NCBI RefSeq assembly: GCF_008632455.1
Contig: NZ_CP043929.1
Coordinates: 1,116,001 to 1,180,000 of the forward strand
Origin: Methylomonas rhizoryzae
GTDB taxonomy: Bacteria; Pseudomonadota; Gammaproteobacteria; Methylococcales; Methylomonadaceae
Length of the DNA: 64,000 bases
Direction: 5' to 3'
Shown here: in pieces, positions 1 through 8,958 of the stretch
Numbering within the stretch: the first letter of the stretch is position 1
Layout: each line of letters starts with the position of its first letter
Made by a program: the position numbers and the translations under genes
The notes under the pieces: model-generated
What the model was told of the DNA's origin: nothing
Seen by the model: the letters and a program-made list of their open reading frames with translations, nothing else
Databases searched by the model: none

Positions 1-113
1 GCCTCGTTGCCGAGATGCAATTCCACCGAAACGTCGTAACCGGCGTCGTCCAGTTCGGTGTAAAAGCGTTGAGTCAATCCCGAAAAGGCAGTTGAGATCA
101 ATAAAATGCGCAT
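1..113 (-). CDS. HoxX-like formyltransferase/hydratase protein (N-terminus only)
   Basis: Only the first 37 codons lie inside the window; the gene runs off the left edge. The start ATG is the complement of 111-113. The visible protein starts MRILLISTAFSGLTQRFY and continues with a VSVEL strand, which resembles the beginning of HoxX-type proteins: an N-terminal formyltransferase-like Rossmann fold followed by an enoyl-CoA hydratase-like domain, known from maturation of oxygen-tolerant NiFe hydrogenases. Other formyltransferase-fold proteins could start similarly, so the family call rests on a short stretch and on recall of the family N-terminus. No hydrogenase gene is visible in the window. 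Confidence 0.5.
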   Translation of the reverse strand, partial: MRILLISTAFSGLTQRFYTELDDAGYDVSVELHLGNE

Positions 114-280
114 AACGGTTCTCCTTGCTGTCGTTACTGCCGGACAAAGCGGCGGCCTGCCCGGCCGGCGGTATCGCCGCGGTTATTGGGGGGAACTTCG
201 CACCGGCCGATAGCGCACCGGGCGCGAACGGAATCGGACGGCTAACGTCCGCCCTGTTGCCGGGCCTTATCCGGGCTTGG

Positions 281-1309
281 TCAATGCAGGGATGTGGCTT
301 GACTGAATCGCTGTCGATAGTTTTGCGGATTGACGCCTAACTGGCGGAGGAAGGTGCGCCGCATCCGCTCCGGGTCCTTGAAGCCGGTCTTATCGGCGAC
401 GCTTTCGATGGAGAGTTCGGTAGTTTCCAGAAAATGCCGGGCTTGGTCGATGCGGGCGGTTTCGACGAACTTGGCCGGGGTCATGCCGGTTTCGTTCAGA
501 AACACCCGGGCGAAATTGCGCGGACTCATCGCCAAACGTTCCGCCATCGCTTCCACTTTCAGATCGGTATGCAAATTGGCGACAATCCAGGATTGCAATT
601 CGCGCAAGTCGGTGCGTTGGAACGCTTCGTTGGATAAATAACTGCTGAACTGGGATTGGCCGCCCGGCCGTTTCAGAAACACGACCAGGAAGCGGGCGAC
701 ATATAGCGCCAAATCGCGGCCCCAGTCTTCCTCGAGCATGGCCAGCGCCAGATCGATGCCGGAGGTGATGCCGCCGGAGGTGAAAATATGGCCGTGTTTG
801 ATGAAAATCCGGTCGGCTTCGACCTGGATGTTCGGATAGCATTGCGCCAATTGCTGGCTGTAATGCCAGTGGGTGGTGGCAATCCGGCCGTCCAGCAGGC
901 CGGCCTCGGCTAACAAAAAGGCGCCGGTACACACCGAGGCGATGCGTCGGACCTTAGGCGCCATAGCGGCGATCCAGTCCAACAGTTCCCGGTTGTGCAC
1001 TTCCCGCGAAATGTCCCCGCCCGGAATCAGCAAGGTGTCGTATTGGGCCGAACTATCGCCGTAAATGTCTTCGGCGACGACTTGCAGGCCGGACATGGTC
1101 GCTACCGGCCCGGGGCTGCTACCCAACAGCTTGATCGTGTAAATCGGCTCGCAGTCGATACCGTGTTGGCCCAAGCCGAGATTGGCGAAGTTGAACACTT
1201 CGAACGGCCCGGTGATGTCCAGCGATTCCACGCCGGGAAACACGACGATGCCGATGGTGCGCGATTGGTATTTGAAGTTCTCCGGATGAGCAAAGCTAAA
1301 TGCCGTCAT
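281..1309 (-). CDS. GlxA-family transcriptional regulator (DJ-1/PfpI-like sensor + AraC HTH)
   Basis: 342 residues, full length for the family. The first ~190 residues form a DJ-1/PfpI (class I amidotransferase-like) domain, with IGIVVFPGVESLDITGPFEVF at its start and a nucleophile-elbow segment IASVCTGAFLLAEAG. The last ~100 residues form an AraC/XylS double helix-turn-helix containing MAERLAMSPRNFARVF and a second recognition region ending in QLGVNPQNYRQRF. Proteins of this build are transcription activators whose amidotransferase-like part is a ligand sensor rather than an enzyme. It is transcribed away from the radical SAM operon on its right and toward the HoxX-like gene on its left. The ligand is unknown, and any role in controlling either neighbour is only positional inference. 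Confidence 0.88.
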   Translation of the reverse strand: MTAFSFAHPENFKYQSRTIGIVVFPGVESLDITGPFEVFNFANLGLGQHGIDCEPIYTIKLLGSSPGPVATMSGLQVVAEDIYGDSSAQYDTLLIPGGDISREVHNRELLDWIAAMAPKVRRIASVCTGAFLLAEAGLLDGRIATTHWHYSQQLAQCYPNIQVEADRIFIKHGHIFTSGGITSGIDLALAMLEEDWGRDLALYVARFLVVFLKRPGGQSQFSSYLSNEAFQRTDLRELQSWIVANLHTDLKVEAMAERLAMSPRNFARVFLNETGMTPAKFVETARIDQARHFLETTELSIESVADKTGFKDPERMRRTFLRQLGVNPQNYRQRFSQATSLH

Positions 1310-1825
1310 GACATCTTCCCCCGTTAGCTGATCTCGTTGACAAGCCTACTCGCTCTGGCGAAGGATTCAATGACAACTTTCCCTCGTTTTCCGCCAAGAC
1401 GCATTGCGGCAGGAACGGCCGGGTCGAGCCGAGCTTCGGGACGGCTCGGGGTTGAGCCCAGTTTAGAACTCCCTATCAATCGAGCCGATCGCCATAGGCT
1501 GTCAGCTGCGATTGGCGAAAACCGACTCGGACGCGGCTGTTGATTTCGTCGCTGCCAATAGGAATTTGCTAATCGGAGCGGTCTTCGATCTATCGGTTTA
1601 ACGGTTTGGGCGCGTGACCGGATAGTTCCGATTTAAGTCGATTGCCGGAAACCTGCCGCGCCAATCGCTATACAATGATCTGCATCATTATTCCCGAGCG
1701 GACGCGGATAAGCCGGAACGGGCGTTTGTGCGCTCGGTTCCGGCGCTCCCGTACTTCGGTTGGCGTTCGTGTGGATAAAATGTTTCGTCTTCCATCGCCA
1801 AGCAGAAAAATCGACATAATCCTAA
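1310..1825. other. 516-bp divergent intergenic region between the GlxA-like gene and the radical SAM operon
   Basis: This should hold the promoters of both divergent units. A TATACAAT stretch at 1669-1676 is a possible -10 element for the rightward operon, but no convincing -35 is correctly spaced. Reading frames are short and arginine- or proline-rich, as expected of noncoding GC-rich DNA. Because RiPP maturase genes often sit just after their precursor gene, I examined this region for one; the only frame with a good ribosome binding site starts at 1370 and is listed separately with low confidence. Confidence 0.6.
1370..1543 (+). CDS. possible 57-residue small ORF upstream of the RiPP maturase (speculative)
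   Basis: An ATG at 1370 is preceded by AAGGA at 1361-1365 with a 4-base gap, a good Shine-Dalgarno arrangement. The product begins MTTFPRFPPRRIAAG and ends ENRLGRGC. It has few aromatic residues, no repeated core motif and no Gly-rich tail like known GrrA precursors, and its arginine richness suggests chance coding. It is listed only because of its ribosome binding site and its position ahead of a RiPP maturase. The most likely alternative is that it is not a gene. Confidence 0.15.
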   Translation: MTTFPRFPPRRIAAGTAGSSRASGRLGVEPSLELPINRADRHRLSAAIGENRLGRGC

Positions 1826-3079
1826 ATGAAAACGTGGCTTAATCACTGGATGGCAGGTACGGCGGAGCGGGAAAACCGGGCGATGCCGGCCGGACCGTTT
1901 GTATTGGCGGACTTTACGCCGCGCCCGGCTACCCAGTTGCTGATACTGCAACCCACGCCGTTTTGCAATCTGGATTGCGACTATTGTTATTTGCCGCAGC
2001 GCGATTCGCGCGCCCGAATGTCGCTCGACACGGTGAAACTGGCGGCGCAACGCGTGTTGGAGGACGGCCTGCTGGGACCTGAACTGACCGTGGTTTGGCA
2101 TGCCGGGGAGCCTTTGGCGGTGCCGGTCGACTTCTACCGGCAAGCGTTCGGCATTTTCGACCAGTTGTTGAGCGGCCGTTGCCGGGTATCGCATTCGATA
2201 CAAACCAACGCCACGTTAATCGACGCGCACTGGTGCGAGCTGTTTAGTCAACATCGGGTCAGGGTCGGGGTCAGCGTCGACGGTCCGGCAGCGATTAACG
2301 ATAGCCACCGCAAGACCCGGCAGGGCAAAGGCAGTTTCGCTCAGGTGCAGCGCGGAATGGCAGCGTTGCGCCACCACGGCGTTCCGTTTCACGTGATTGC
2401 CGTGGTGACCGCCGACAGCCTGCCGCACGCTCGATTATTGCATGATTTCGTCCTCGAACAGGGCATAGGCGAGATCGGTTTCAATTTCGACGAAGCCGAA
2501 GGCACGCACGCCGATTCCAGTTTGCGCGGACGGGAGGCGGAACATAGGCGTTTTTTCGAACAACTGCTAGCCTTGCAATTGCAATCCGCGGATCGATACC
2601 GGGTTCGCGAATTGGCCAATGCCTTGAGCTTGATTCAACACGGCTTGCCGCGCTATTGCTGGCGAGGCCGGGATTGGCCGATGAACGCGCAGACTTTGCC
2701 GTTCGCTATCGTCACCGTGGCCTGGAACGGCGATTTTTCGACGTTTTCTCCGGAACTGCTGGGTCAGCCGGCGGCGGAATTCGATAACTTCGTGCTGGGC
2801 AATGTGCATTGCGGTGGATTTTTGCAAGCCGCCGAGCGGCCGGCGTTTGCACGTTTATGGGAAGGCATCCTGGCGGGGACTGCCGTTTGCCGACGGTCTT
2901 GCGGATATTTCAATTATTGCGGCGGCGGCGCGCCGGCCAACAAATGGTTCGAAAACGGCGGCTTGGACAGCGGCGAAACCTTGTATTGCCGCAGTATGTT
3001 GATTCGGCCGTTCGAAACCGTATTGCAGGCCTTGGAACGCGAGGCGGCGGGACAGGCCGGAAGCGGAGAGCAACTATAG
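1826..3079 (+). CDS. radical SAM/SPASM peptide maturase, GrrM/OscB-like (cyclophane-forming type)
   Basis: 417 residues. The radical SAM cluster motif CxxxCxxC is C47, C51 and C54, within QPTPFCNLDCDYCYLP. The middle carries WHAGEPLAVP, SIQTNAT and VSVDGPAAIND, followed by NFDEAEGTHADSS, all typical of the GrrM/OscB branch of SPASM enzymes. The C-terminal SPASM part has C355, C359, C365 and C388 in a CRRSCGYFNYCGGG arrangement, preceded by DFSTFSPELLG. Characterised relatives use a 5'-deoxyadenosyl radical to crosslink an aromatic side chain to a nearby residue (3-residue cyclophanes) in a ribosomal peptide. The start is uncertain: ATG at 1826 has no good ribosome binding site, and 1850 or 1883 are alternatives that retain every motif. 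The DUF4062 gene begins 17 bp after the stop. The substrate is unknown. Confidence 0.87.
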   Translation: MKTWLNHWMAGTAERENRAMPAGPFVLADFTPRPATQLLILQPTPFCNLDCDYCYLPQRDSRARMSLDTVKLAAQRVLEDGLLGPELTVVWHAGEPLAVPVDFYRQAFGIFDQLLSGRCRVSHSIQTNATLIDAHWCELFSQHRVRVGVSVDGPAAINDSHRKTRQGKGSFAQVQRGMAALRHHGVPFHVIAVVTADSLPHARLLHDFVLEQGIGEIGFNFDEAEGTHADSSLRGREAEHRRFFEQLLALQLQSADRYRVRELANALSLIQHGLPRYCWRGRDWPMNAQTLPFAIVTVAWNGDFSTFSPELLGQPAAEFDNFVLGNVHCGGFLQAAERPAFARLWEGILAGTAVCRRSCGYFNYCGGGAPANKWFENGGLDSGETLYCRSMLIRPFETVLQALEREAAGQAGSGEQL

Positions 3080-3095
3080 AGGATAGGAGCATGGC

Positions 3096-4670
3096 ATGGG
3101 CATGATACCTGCCAAAAAAGTATTTCTGAGCAGCACCACCAAAGACCTTTGGCAATACCGGGCCGAAGCCGGCCAACTGATCAAAAAGCTCAATCAGGCT
3201 TATCAGAACAAGTTTCAATTGATCGAAGTGACCATGGACACCGAGGCCTTGGACGGCGAGCGGATTCCGGCCCTGGACCGCTCGCGCAAATGGGTCAGGG
3301 AAGAGTGCGATTGGCTGGTATCCATCATTGCCTGGAACTACGGCTACGTGCCGGCAGGGGAAAGCCGTAGCGTCACCGAATGGGAATATTGGGAAGGGGT
3401 GGAAAGCGGTAAGCCCTGTTTCGTGTTTTTGGCCGGCGAAGTCGGCGACGGCGAAAAAAAATACCGGGCCTTGGGTTCGGATGTGGAAAAGGAAAATCTG
3501 GCCGATTGGAAGTCCACCGATTTGGTGTCGCCGGAACATGCCCAGGCCTTGGCTAGCTTTAAAACCAAGTTGCGGGAAAAGGATTTTCGCATCTTCGCCA
3601 ACATCCAGCATTTTCTGCAGCAGTTGGAAGAGGCCTTCAAAAAGCGCATCGAATTGGAGCTCAAGCAACAGCCGGAAGCGGCCAACGCTCAACGCCAAGA
3701 TACCCAGTATCTGGTCGAGCTGATGAAGCTGAAAGATCAAATCCAAAACTGTTTGCAGCAGGTGGAGCAATTGGCCGGCTTGAAACAAATCCACGACCGC
3801 TTGCACCAGATCCGCCAATTCGGTATTCGCCGCTGGCGCGAGGAAGTCAGCATGCAATGGCAGGACGGTCCGATGAGCGACACCACCAAGGTCACATATT
3901 TGCTGGGCTTGTTGAAGATCAAAGAAGCGCGCGGCGAACTGTCCGGTTACGCTCACAATCTGCCCGAACAGGCGGATCTGGCCAATTTGCAGCTGGTGAT
4001 CGGCAAAGTGTTGGAGACCGAGTTTCAAGATCAACCGAAGGACAAGCAAGCCTTCGATCACATCACCCATCTGTACGCCGCCCGGGTGCAGTCCGCCTTC
4101 GTCAATGCCAACGGCACCATGTTGCTGAAAGCTAACAATATGTCCACCTGCTTATTCAATGCGGCGGCATCCGCCGAGTCGACTTTGAAAGCCGACGATA
4201 AAGGATTTTTGAAAGAGGTGGTACAGGCGTTGAACGACGGTCACGTCAAAGTGCAGCGTTTGTTCAACAAGCATAACGACTGGCAGGGCATGCACGATCA
4301 ATTGGAGCGCATAGACCAAACCAAGGGCTCCAGTCTGTTCGTCTACGATTTGGAAGGTTTTTTGGATAATCCGGAGCGGGTTGCCGGGTTGCTGCAACAC
4401 GCTAAAGCGGTTTCCGAACAGTGCGACTACCGGACCGATTGGTCCAGTAAAATCGCGGCGCTCGAACGGCATTTCGCCGATTTGCAAATCGACCGCAGCG
4501 AAGCGACTTACGAGCGGATGCGCAAAGCCTTCGACGACTTGTTTTTCGACGTGGACAAAGATACGTTGAAAAAAGTGGAGAGGGCGGCCGGCTGCGCCCG
4601 CCAATATGCCGACAGCGTCAGCGCGCAATGGCAATTGGCCAACCGGCGCCTTGGCGCCAACCCGCAGTAA
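3096..4670 (+). CDS. DUF4062-domain protein with long helical C-terminus
   Basis: 524 residues. Residues ~5-160 form a DUF4062 domain: KKVFLSSTTKDLWQYR at the start, then DRSRKWVREECDWLVSIIAWNYGYVP and SVTEWEYWEG, the usual conserved blocks. DUF4062 is considered TIR-like and, in eukaryotic NWD1/TEP1/NPHP3-type proteins, precedes a NACHT-class NTPase. The remaining ~360 residues look alpha-helical with coiled-coil character (lines such as QYLVELMKLKDQIQNCLQQVEQLAG). No signal peptide or membrane span is seen. The start at 3096 is favoured by GGAG at 3086-3089; an in-frame ATG at 3102 is possible. It ends 13 bp before the STAND NTPase gene, so the three genes are almost surely cotranscribed. 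Biochemical activity is unknown. Confidence 0.85.
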   Translation: MGMIPAKKVFLSSTTKDLWQYRAEAGQLIKKLNQAYQNKFQLIEVTMDTEALDGERIPALDRSRKWVREECDWLVSIIAWNYGYVPAGESRSVTEWEYWEGVESGKPCFVFLAGEVGDGEKKYRALGSDVEKENLADWKSTDLVSPEHAQALASFKTKLREKDFRIFANIQHFLQQLEEAFKKRIELELKQQPEAANAQRQDTQYLVELMKLKDQIQNCLQQVEQLAGLKQIHDRLHQIRQFGIRRWREEVSMQWQDGPMSDTTKVTYLLGLLKIKEARGELSGYAHNLPEQADLANLQLVIGKVLETEFQDQPKDKQAFDHITHLYAARVQSAFVNANGTMLLKANNMSTCLFNAAASAESTLKADDKGFLKEVVQALNDGHVKVQRLFNKHNDWQGMHDQLERIDQTKGSSLFVYDLEGFLDNPERVAGLLQHAKAVSEQCDYRTDWSSKIAALERHFADLQIDRSEATYERMRKAFDDLFFDVDKDTLKKVERAAGCARQYADSVSAQWQLANRRLGANPQ

Positions 4671-4683
4671 CAGGAGAGCTTAG

Positions 4684-7600
4684 ATGGCCTTGCTAGATTT
4701 ACGCGATTTGATCAAAGCCGGTAACGAACTGGAGCCCCGTTTCGACGGCTTGCAACCAGGCAGCCCCGAGTTCGAGGAATGGTTGCGGGAATTGCAGGAT
4801 TGGTTGATGCGCTGTGTGGATTACGGACGGTTTTTGGACAACGGCAGCCCGGAGCGGCGCGCCTTGCAAGGGCGGGTGGATTATTGGACCTCACGCTTGG
4901 GTATGCACGGCGTCGGTTTGCCGATCGACCAGCTGGCCGCGTTCGATCCCAGCGCCGGCGTAGTGCTGGACATCGATAGCCCCTTCCCGGGCCTGAAAGC
5001 CTACGACGAAGCCCAGCAGCGGGATTTTTACGGACGCGACCACGAAACCGCCGATTGCATTGCGCGTTTGGAGCGTAATCACATTCTGGTCATCGTCGGC
5101 GGGTCGGGTTCCGGCAAATCCTCATTGGCTCTGGCCGGCGTGTTGCCGGCTTTGCGCGACAAATATCCGCAATGGCTGTTTCCCAGCCCGTTCACGCCCG
5201 GTGTACGTCCGTTCGAATTTCTGGCCGCCGCGTTGTTGGCTGTAGCGGGTTCGGAGGGCGATGCGGCCGAATTAGCCGGTCGATTAAAAGCGCAACCCGC
5301 GCAAGCCGCTGCGGTATTGGCCGAGCTGACCGGGCCGGGCGCCGGAATCCTGTTGGTGATAGACCAGTTCGAAGAGCTGCTGACCTTATGTCAGGATGCC
5401 TTGGAACAAGCCGCCTTCGCCGAACTGTTGTGCCTGCTGTCCAGCCCGGCGGTCGGCGCCGCCGGTTTGGATTGCCGGGTATTGCTGACCTTGCGCACCG
5501 ACCATCTGGCCCGTTTGGAAGCCAGCGAGCCGCTGAAACACCTATACGGTTTGGTCAGCAGCATCGATCAAAGCGAAGGCATTCTGCAGCTGGCGCCTAT
5601 CGGTTTCGAGCATATACGCCAAGCCATCGAAAAGCCGGCCCGCAAAGTCGGCTTGCGTTTTATTCCGCCCAGCTTGATCGATGCCTTGGCCAGCCAGGCA
5701 GCCAGTTTGGTCGACGGCTTGCCGCTGTTGCAATACGCTTTGCGGCGTTTGTGGGAGCAGCGCCCGCGCAGCGAGCCGGTGCTGGACGAACAGGGCAGCG
5801 TCGTCGAGCCGGGCAAACCCTTGGATTTTATCAATCAAGCCATGTTCGACGCGCTACCGGACGTTCAAGGCGCTTTGGGCAAAGTCGCCGAACAGGTTTA
5901 TCGGAACTTGGACGACAGGCAACGGGCGTTATGCACGCGCCTGATGCTGGAATTGGTGCTGTTGGACGAAAACTTCGAGCAGCCCTTGCGCCGGCGGCGG
6001 GGCAAAGCGGAATTGATGGCGGTACTGAGTAAACAGTGGCCGGAACACGAAGTGGAACGGGTCATCGCGGCTTTCGTCGAGCCCGGCCTGTTGCGGCAAA
6101 CCGGCGACGACGGCTTGCTGTTCGAAGTGGCGCACGAAGCCATGTTTCGCAACTGGGCTACGTTTCGCGACTGGATAGCCGGTCCGGAAGCCAAAGCCCG
6201 CTTGCATGCGATTAAATTGATTACCCGCGAAGCGCTGGACTGGCACAACCATCAACGCTCCGCCGATTATTTGAAGCTGGCCGGCGCACCGCTGCAAGCC
6301 GCGCAGCGCTATGTGGACGACAGTTGGCTGGTCGAAGGCGAAGTGACCGATTACGTGGCGGCCTGTATTGCCGAGGAACAACGCAAGGCGGCCGAAAAAC
6401 GCCTGGCCGAACAGGCCAAGGAAGCGGCTCAGCAAGCGGAAATCGCCAAAACCAAAACCAAATACAAGTATTACACCAGCTTGGCGGTGTTGGTCCTGAT
6501 ACTGGTGAGTGCGGTGTTTTACGCGCTGTGGGCTCAGGCAAGACTGAATACCCAGCAAAACATGATCCATTTGGTGGAGCAGGAACGTAAAAGCGCTGCT
6601 TTAAACGTATTGCCGTGGATTTTGGCCTCCAAAACCCAGGCGCCTATCGACCTGGATTTAACCTATTCCAGCGGCAAATACGGCGGTAGCGATTTTCGCT
6701 ACGTACTGGCACTGGCCTTGGACAATATGGACGACAAATTTCAGTTTACCCCGCGCGGCAGCAGCAATGCGCTGATCGTCGGGCAAGGCAGTGCGGTGTT
6801 GCAGTTCGATAACGCCGTTCCGCAGGACAAAGCCTTGCGCGTCTATCGGCTATGCGAAGACGGTCGTTTGGACCAGGCGCCTATCGAGATTCGTTACGGG
6901 CAAGGCCAGTTGGCGGCGCAAGCCAACGTGTCCCCGCCTGTGTTGGCAAACGGCAGCGATACCCGGTGGTTGATATTGCCGTTCAAGGTGGCGGGTTCCA
7001 TGCGCGGCTGGGAGGTGGCGATCCATCGTTTGCAATGGCCGGCTCCGGCCTGCGCCGTCCAGGACAAGCCGGACAGCGGTCACGCCGAGGCTATCGACTC
7101 CGCCCGGCAAAGCTTTCCCGATGCCAGCGACTTTTCGGACCTGGCTTTTTCGGCGGACGGCCGTTACGCCGCGTTCAGCGTGGTGAGCTATAAACCCAAG
7201 ATACAAAGCGCCGTTTGGTTGTTCGACGCCGCTAGCCAGCGCTGGCAGGACGCCTCGCCGGCTTCGGTCGGCAAAGATGCGGACGATCACCAAGACGTGG
7301 TTTCGGCCCTAGCCTTCAGCGGCGAGCTACGCGACGGCGTGCCGGAGCTGATTACCGGCCGTTTGAACGGGGCGGTCTATTGCGGCGGCAAAATCCAGCC
7401 TACGTTGGACGCCAGCCAAGTCCAGCAGATTTCGGTCAGCCGGTTGCGTAGCGCCGGTAAATCCGACAACTGGCTGGTGGACCGGCACTTATCCGGGCAA
7501 ACCGTGGTGCGGCAATGCAACGGCAGCGCGGAACCGTTGCGCCTGACCTTGGACAAGCAGGAGGCTACCGCCGGCTTGTCGCTGCGCGACATTGATTTCG

Positions 7601-8928
7601 GTGCCGACGGCGGCGTCCGGCCCGTGGTAAGTTACGTGGCCGACAAGCGGCCGCAATGTTGGGAATTGCGGGCCGAGCGCTGGCGCCCCATGGATTGCGG
7701 CTTGGGCGACGCCGTTACCCAGTTCGTCATGGTGAACCCTCAATACGCGGTGGCCGTCGAGCCGGGAGCAGTGCTGCGGCGTATCCGTCAACGTCAGCCG
7801 CAGTTTAGCAATCAAGCCGAAGCCAGGGTTGCCGGCGAGGCCGGCGTGGTTTGGCCCAAAGCGGTGGGCCAAGGGACGACGGCCGGCAGCGCCACCCGAT
7901 GGCAAGCGATGCATGGCTCGACGACTACCTTCAAGGCAATAGCCGGCACCGACGTGGAAATTCTGTGGGCCGCAGTGTCGCCGCACGGTCACTACATCGC
8001 TTGGTTGGACGGACACATCGACACCACCAAAATCGATTTGCATATTTATAACGTGGAGTCCCGGCAGCTGGTGGAACTGCCCAAGCCGCCGGAATTGGAC
8101 AGGAAAAATATCGACGCGGTGGATTTGGTGGTCACCGACGACGGCATGGCCATCTTGGGAGTCCTGGACAAGCTGCATTTATACAGCGCCGATGGCGTTA
8201 AAGAAGAAGCGGTGATGCTGAGCCGTTTGAACGGTAATGCCGAATTTACCGTCGATCCGAATATCAATTGTTTGAACTTGTCGGAAGACGGCAAGCGTCT
8301 GGTGATAGGCACCAAGGGCGGGATGTTGGTGGCTGCTGCGGTGGTTCCCGGCAACTTGCTGAACACCGAGCAGAAATACCCGTATATGCGCGCCAACGTG
8401 GCGGCTTGCGCGGTGGACAACAGTGGTTTGTTGGTGGGCGGCTACGAAACCGGCGCCATAGAGGTATTTCCGGCCGATAGCGCTGCTAAACCGTTTGTGT
8501 TGCCCTTGCATGCCGCGATTCAGGTCACCGAGTCCGTGCACACCCTGAGTCTGGATCTCGCCCGCGGTTATTTGGCGGCTTTGTTCGACAAGCAAAGCGG
8601 CAACTGCACGGCCAGCGGCTTGTCGGGGCAGTCGGTACGCATTTGGAGTTTGGACGCCGCGGCCGGCACCCCGCTAGTATCCAATTATTGCATCCCCAAC
8701 CGCGACGTGCTGGCTATCGGCCGTTTGCACGAGCAGGACGGCGGTTTGCACTTGCCTGTGGTATTTGCCGATACGGTGGAGCTCAGACCCTGCCGAGGTT
8801 GCGCCGCACCGGCGGAATCGGCCGACGCCGTGCTGCAACGTTTGATGGCTGAGGCGATGCGTAACGGCGCGGAAGAGAAAGGGGATATGCGCGAATTCGG
8901 TATCGAATTGAAGGCGGCGGCGCCGTGA
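4684..8928 (+). CDS. nSTAND1-type NTPase with transmembrane helix and C-terminal beta-propeller region
   Basis: 1,414 residues. A helical N-terminus is followed by SPFPGLKAYDEAQQRDFYGRD, the typical entry to an nSTAND1 domain. Walker A is GGSGSGKSSLA around residues 138-148, and Walker B is LLVIDQFEELL with D227 and E230/E231. A winged-helix/superstructure part extends to ~530. A charged Ala/Lys/Glu-rich coiled coil (~560-595) leads into one transmembrane helix (~597-617). The ~780 residues after the membrane contain WD40-like blade motifs (SDLAFSADGRYAAFS, NLSEDGKRLVIGTKGG, SVRIWSLDAA), indicating one or two propellers. The ribosome binding site is AGGAGAG just before the ATG. STAND NTPases are switch proteins that oligomerise on sensing a trigger. 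With the adjacent DUF4062 protein this gives a split DUF4062-NTPase-propeller set. The topology, with the propeller possibly outside the cytoplasm, is an inference. Confidence 0.87.
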   Translation: MALLDLRDLIKAGNELEPRFDGLQPGSPEFEEWLRELQDWLMRCVDYGRFLDNGSPERRALQGRVDYWTSRLGMHGVGLPIDQLAAFDPSAGVVLDIDSPFPGLKAYDEAQQRDFYGRDHETADCIARLERNHILVIVGGSGSGKSSLALAGVLPALRDKYPQWLFPSPFTPGVRPFEFLAAALLAVAGSEGDAAELAGRLKAQPAQAAAVLAELTGPGAGILLVIDQFEELLTLCQDALEQAAFAELLCLLSSPAVGAAGLDCRVLLTLRTDHLARLEASEPLKHLYGLVSSIDQSEGILQLAPIGFEHIRQAIEKPARKVGLRFIPPSLIDALASQAASLVDGLPLLQYALRRLWEQRPRSEPVLDEQGSVVEPGKPLDFINQAMFDALPDVQGALGKVAEQVYRNLDDRQRALCTRLMLELVLLDENFEQPLRRRRGKAELMAVLSKQWPEHEVERVIAAFVEPGLLRQTGDDGLLFEVAHEAMFRNWATFRDWIAGPEAKARLHAIKLITREALDWHNHQRSADYLKLAGAPLQAAQRYVDDSWLVEGEVTDYVAACIAEEQRKAAEKRLAEQAKEAAQQAEIAKTKTKYKYYTSLAVLVLILVSAVFYALWAQARLNTQQNMIHLVEQERKSAALNVLPWILASKTQAPIDLDLTYSSGKYGGSDFRYVLALALDNMDDKFQFTPRGSSNALIVGQGSAVLQFDNAVPQDKALRVYRLCEDGRLDQAPIEIRYGQGQLAAQANVSPPVLANGSDTRWLILPFKVAGSMRGWEVAIHRLQWPAPACAVQDKPDSGHAEAIDSARQSFPDASDFSDLAFSADGRYAAFSVVSYKPKIQSAVWLFDAASQRWQDASPASVGKDADDHQDVVSALAFSGELRDGVPELITGRLNGAVYCGGKIQPTLDASQVQQISVSRLRSAGKSDNWLVDRHLSGQTVVRQCNGSAEPLRLTLDKQEATAGLSLRDIDFGADGGVRPVVSYVADKRPQCWELRAERWRPMDCGLGDAVTQFVMVNPQYAVAVEPGAVLRRIRQRQPQFSNQAEARVAGEAGVVWPKAVGQGTTAGSATRWQAMHGSTTTFKAIAGTDVEILWAAVSPHGHYIAWLDGHIDTTKIDLHIYNVESRQLVELPKPPELDRKNIDAVDLVVTDDGMAILGVLDKLHLYSADGVKEEAVMLSRLNGNAEFTVDPNINCLNLSEDGKRLVIGTKGGMLVAAAVVPGNLLNTEQKYPYMRANVAACAVDNSGLLVGGYETGAIEVFPADSAAKPFVLPLHAAIQVTESVHTLSLDLARGYLAALFDKQSGNCTASGLSGQSVRIWSLDAAAGTPLVSNYCIPNRDVLAIGRLHEQDGGLHLPVVFADTVELRPCRGCAAPAESADAVLQRLMAEAMRNGAEEKGDMREFGIELKAAAP

Positions 8929-8958
8929 GCCGTCGAAAACGATAGCGTTGCGCGCCGA

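Noticed and set aside
1642..1842. Small plus-strand frame overlapping the radical SAM start, considered as precursor peptide
   Set aside because: No Shine-Dalgarno, very basic, no repeated or aromatic core, and it overlaps the next gene.
2910..4070. 386-residue minus-strand open frame opposite the end of the radical SAM gene and the DUF4062 gene
   Set aside because: It is antisense to two genes with clear domains, has no family resemblance and is caused by base composition.
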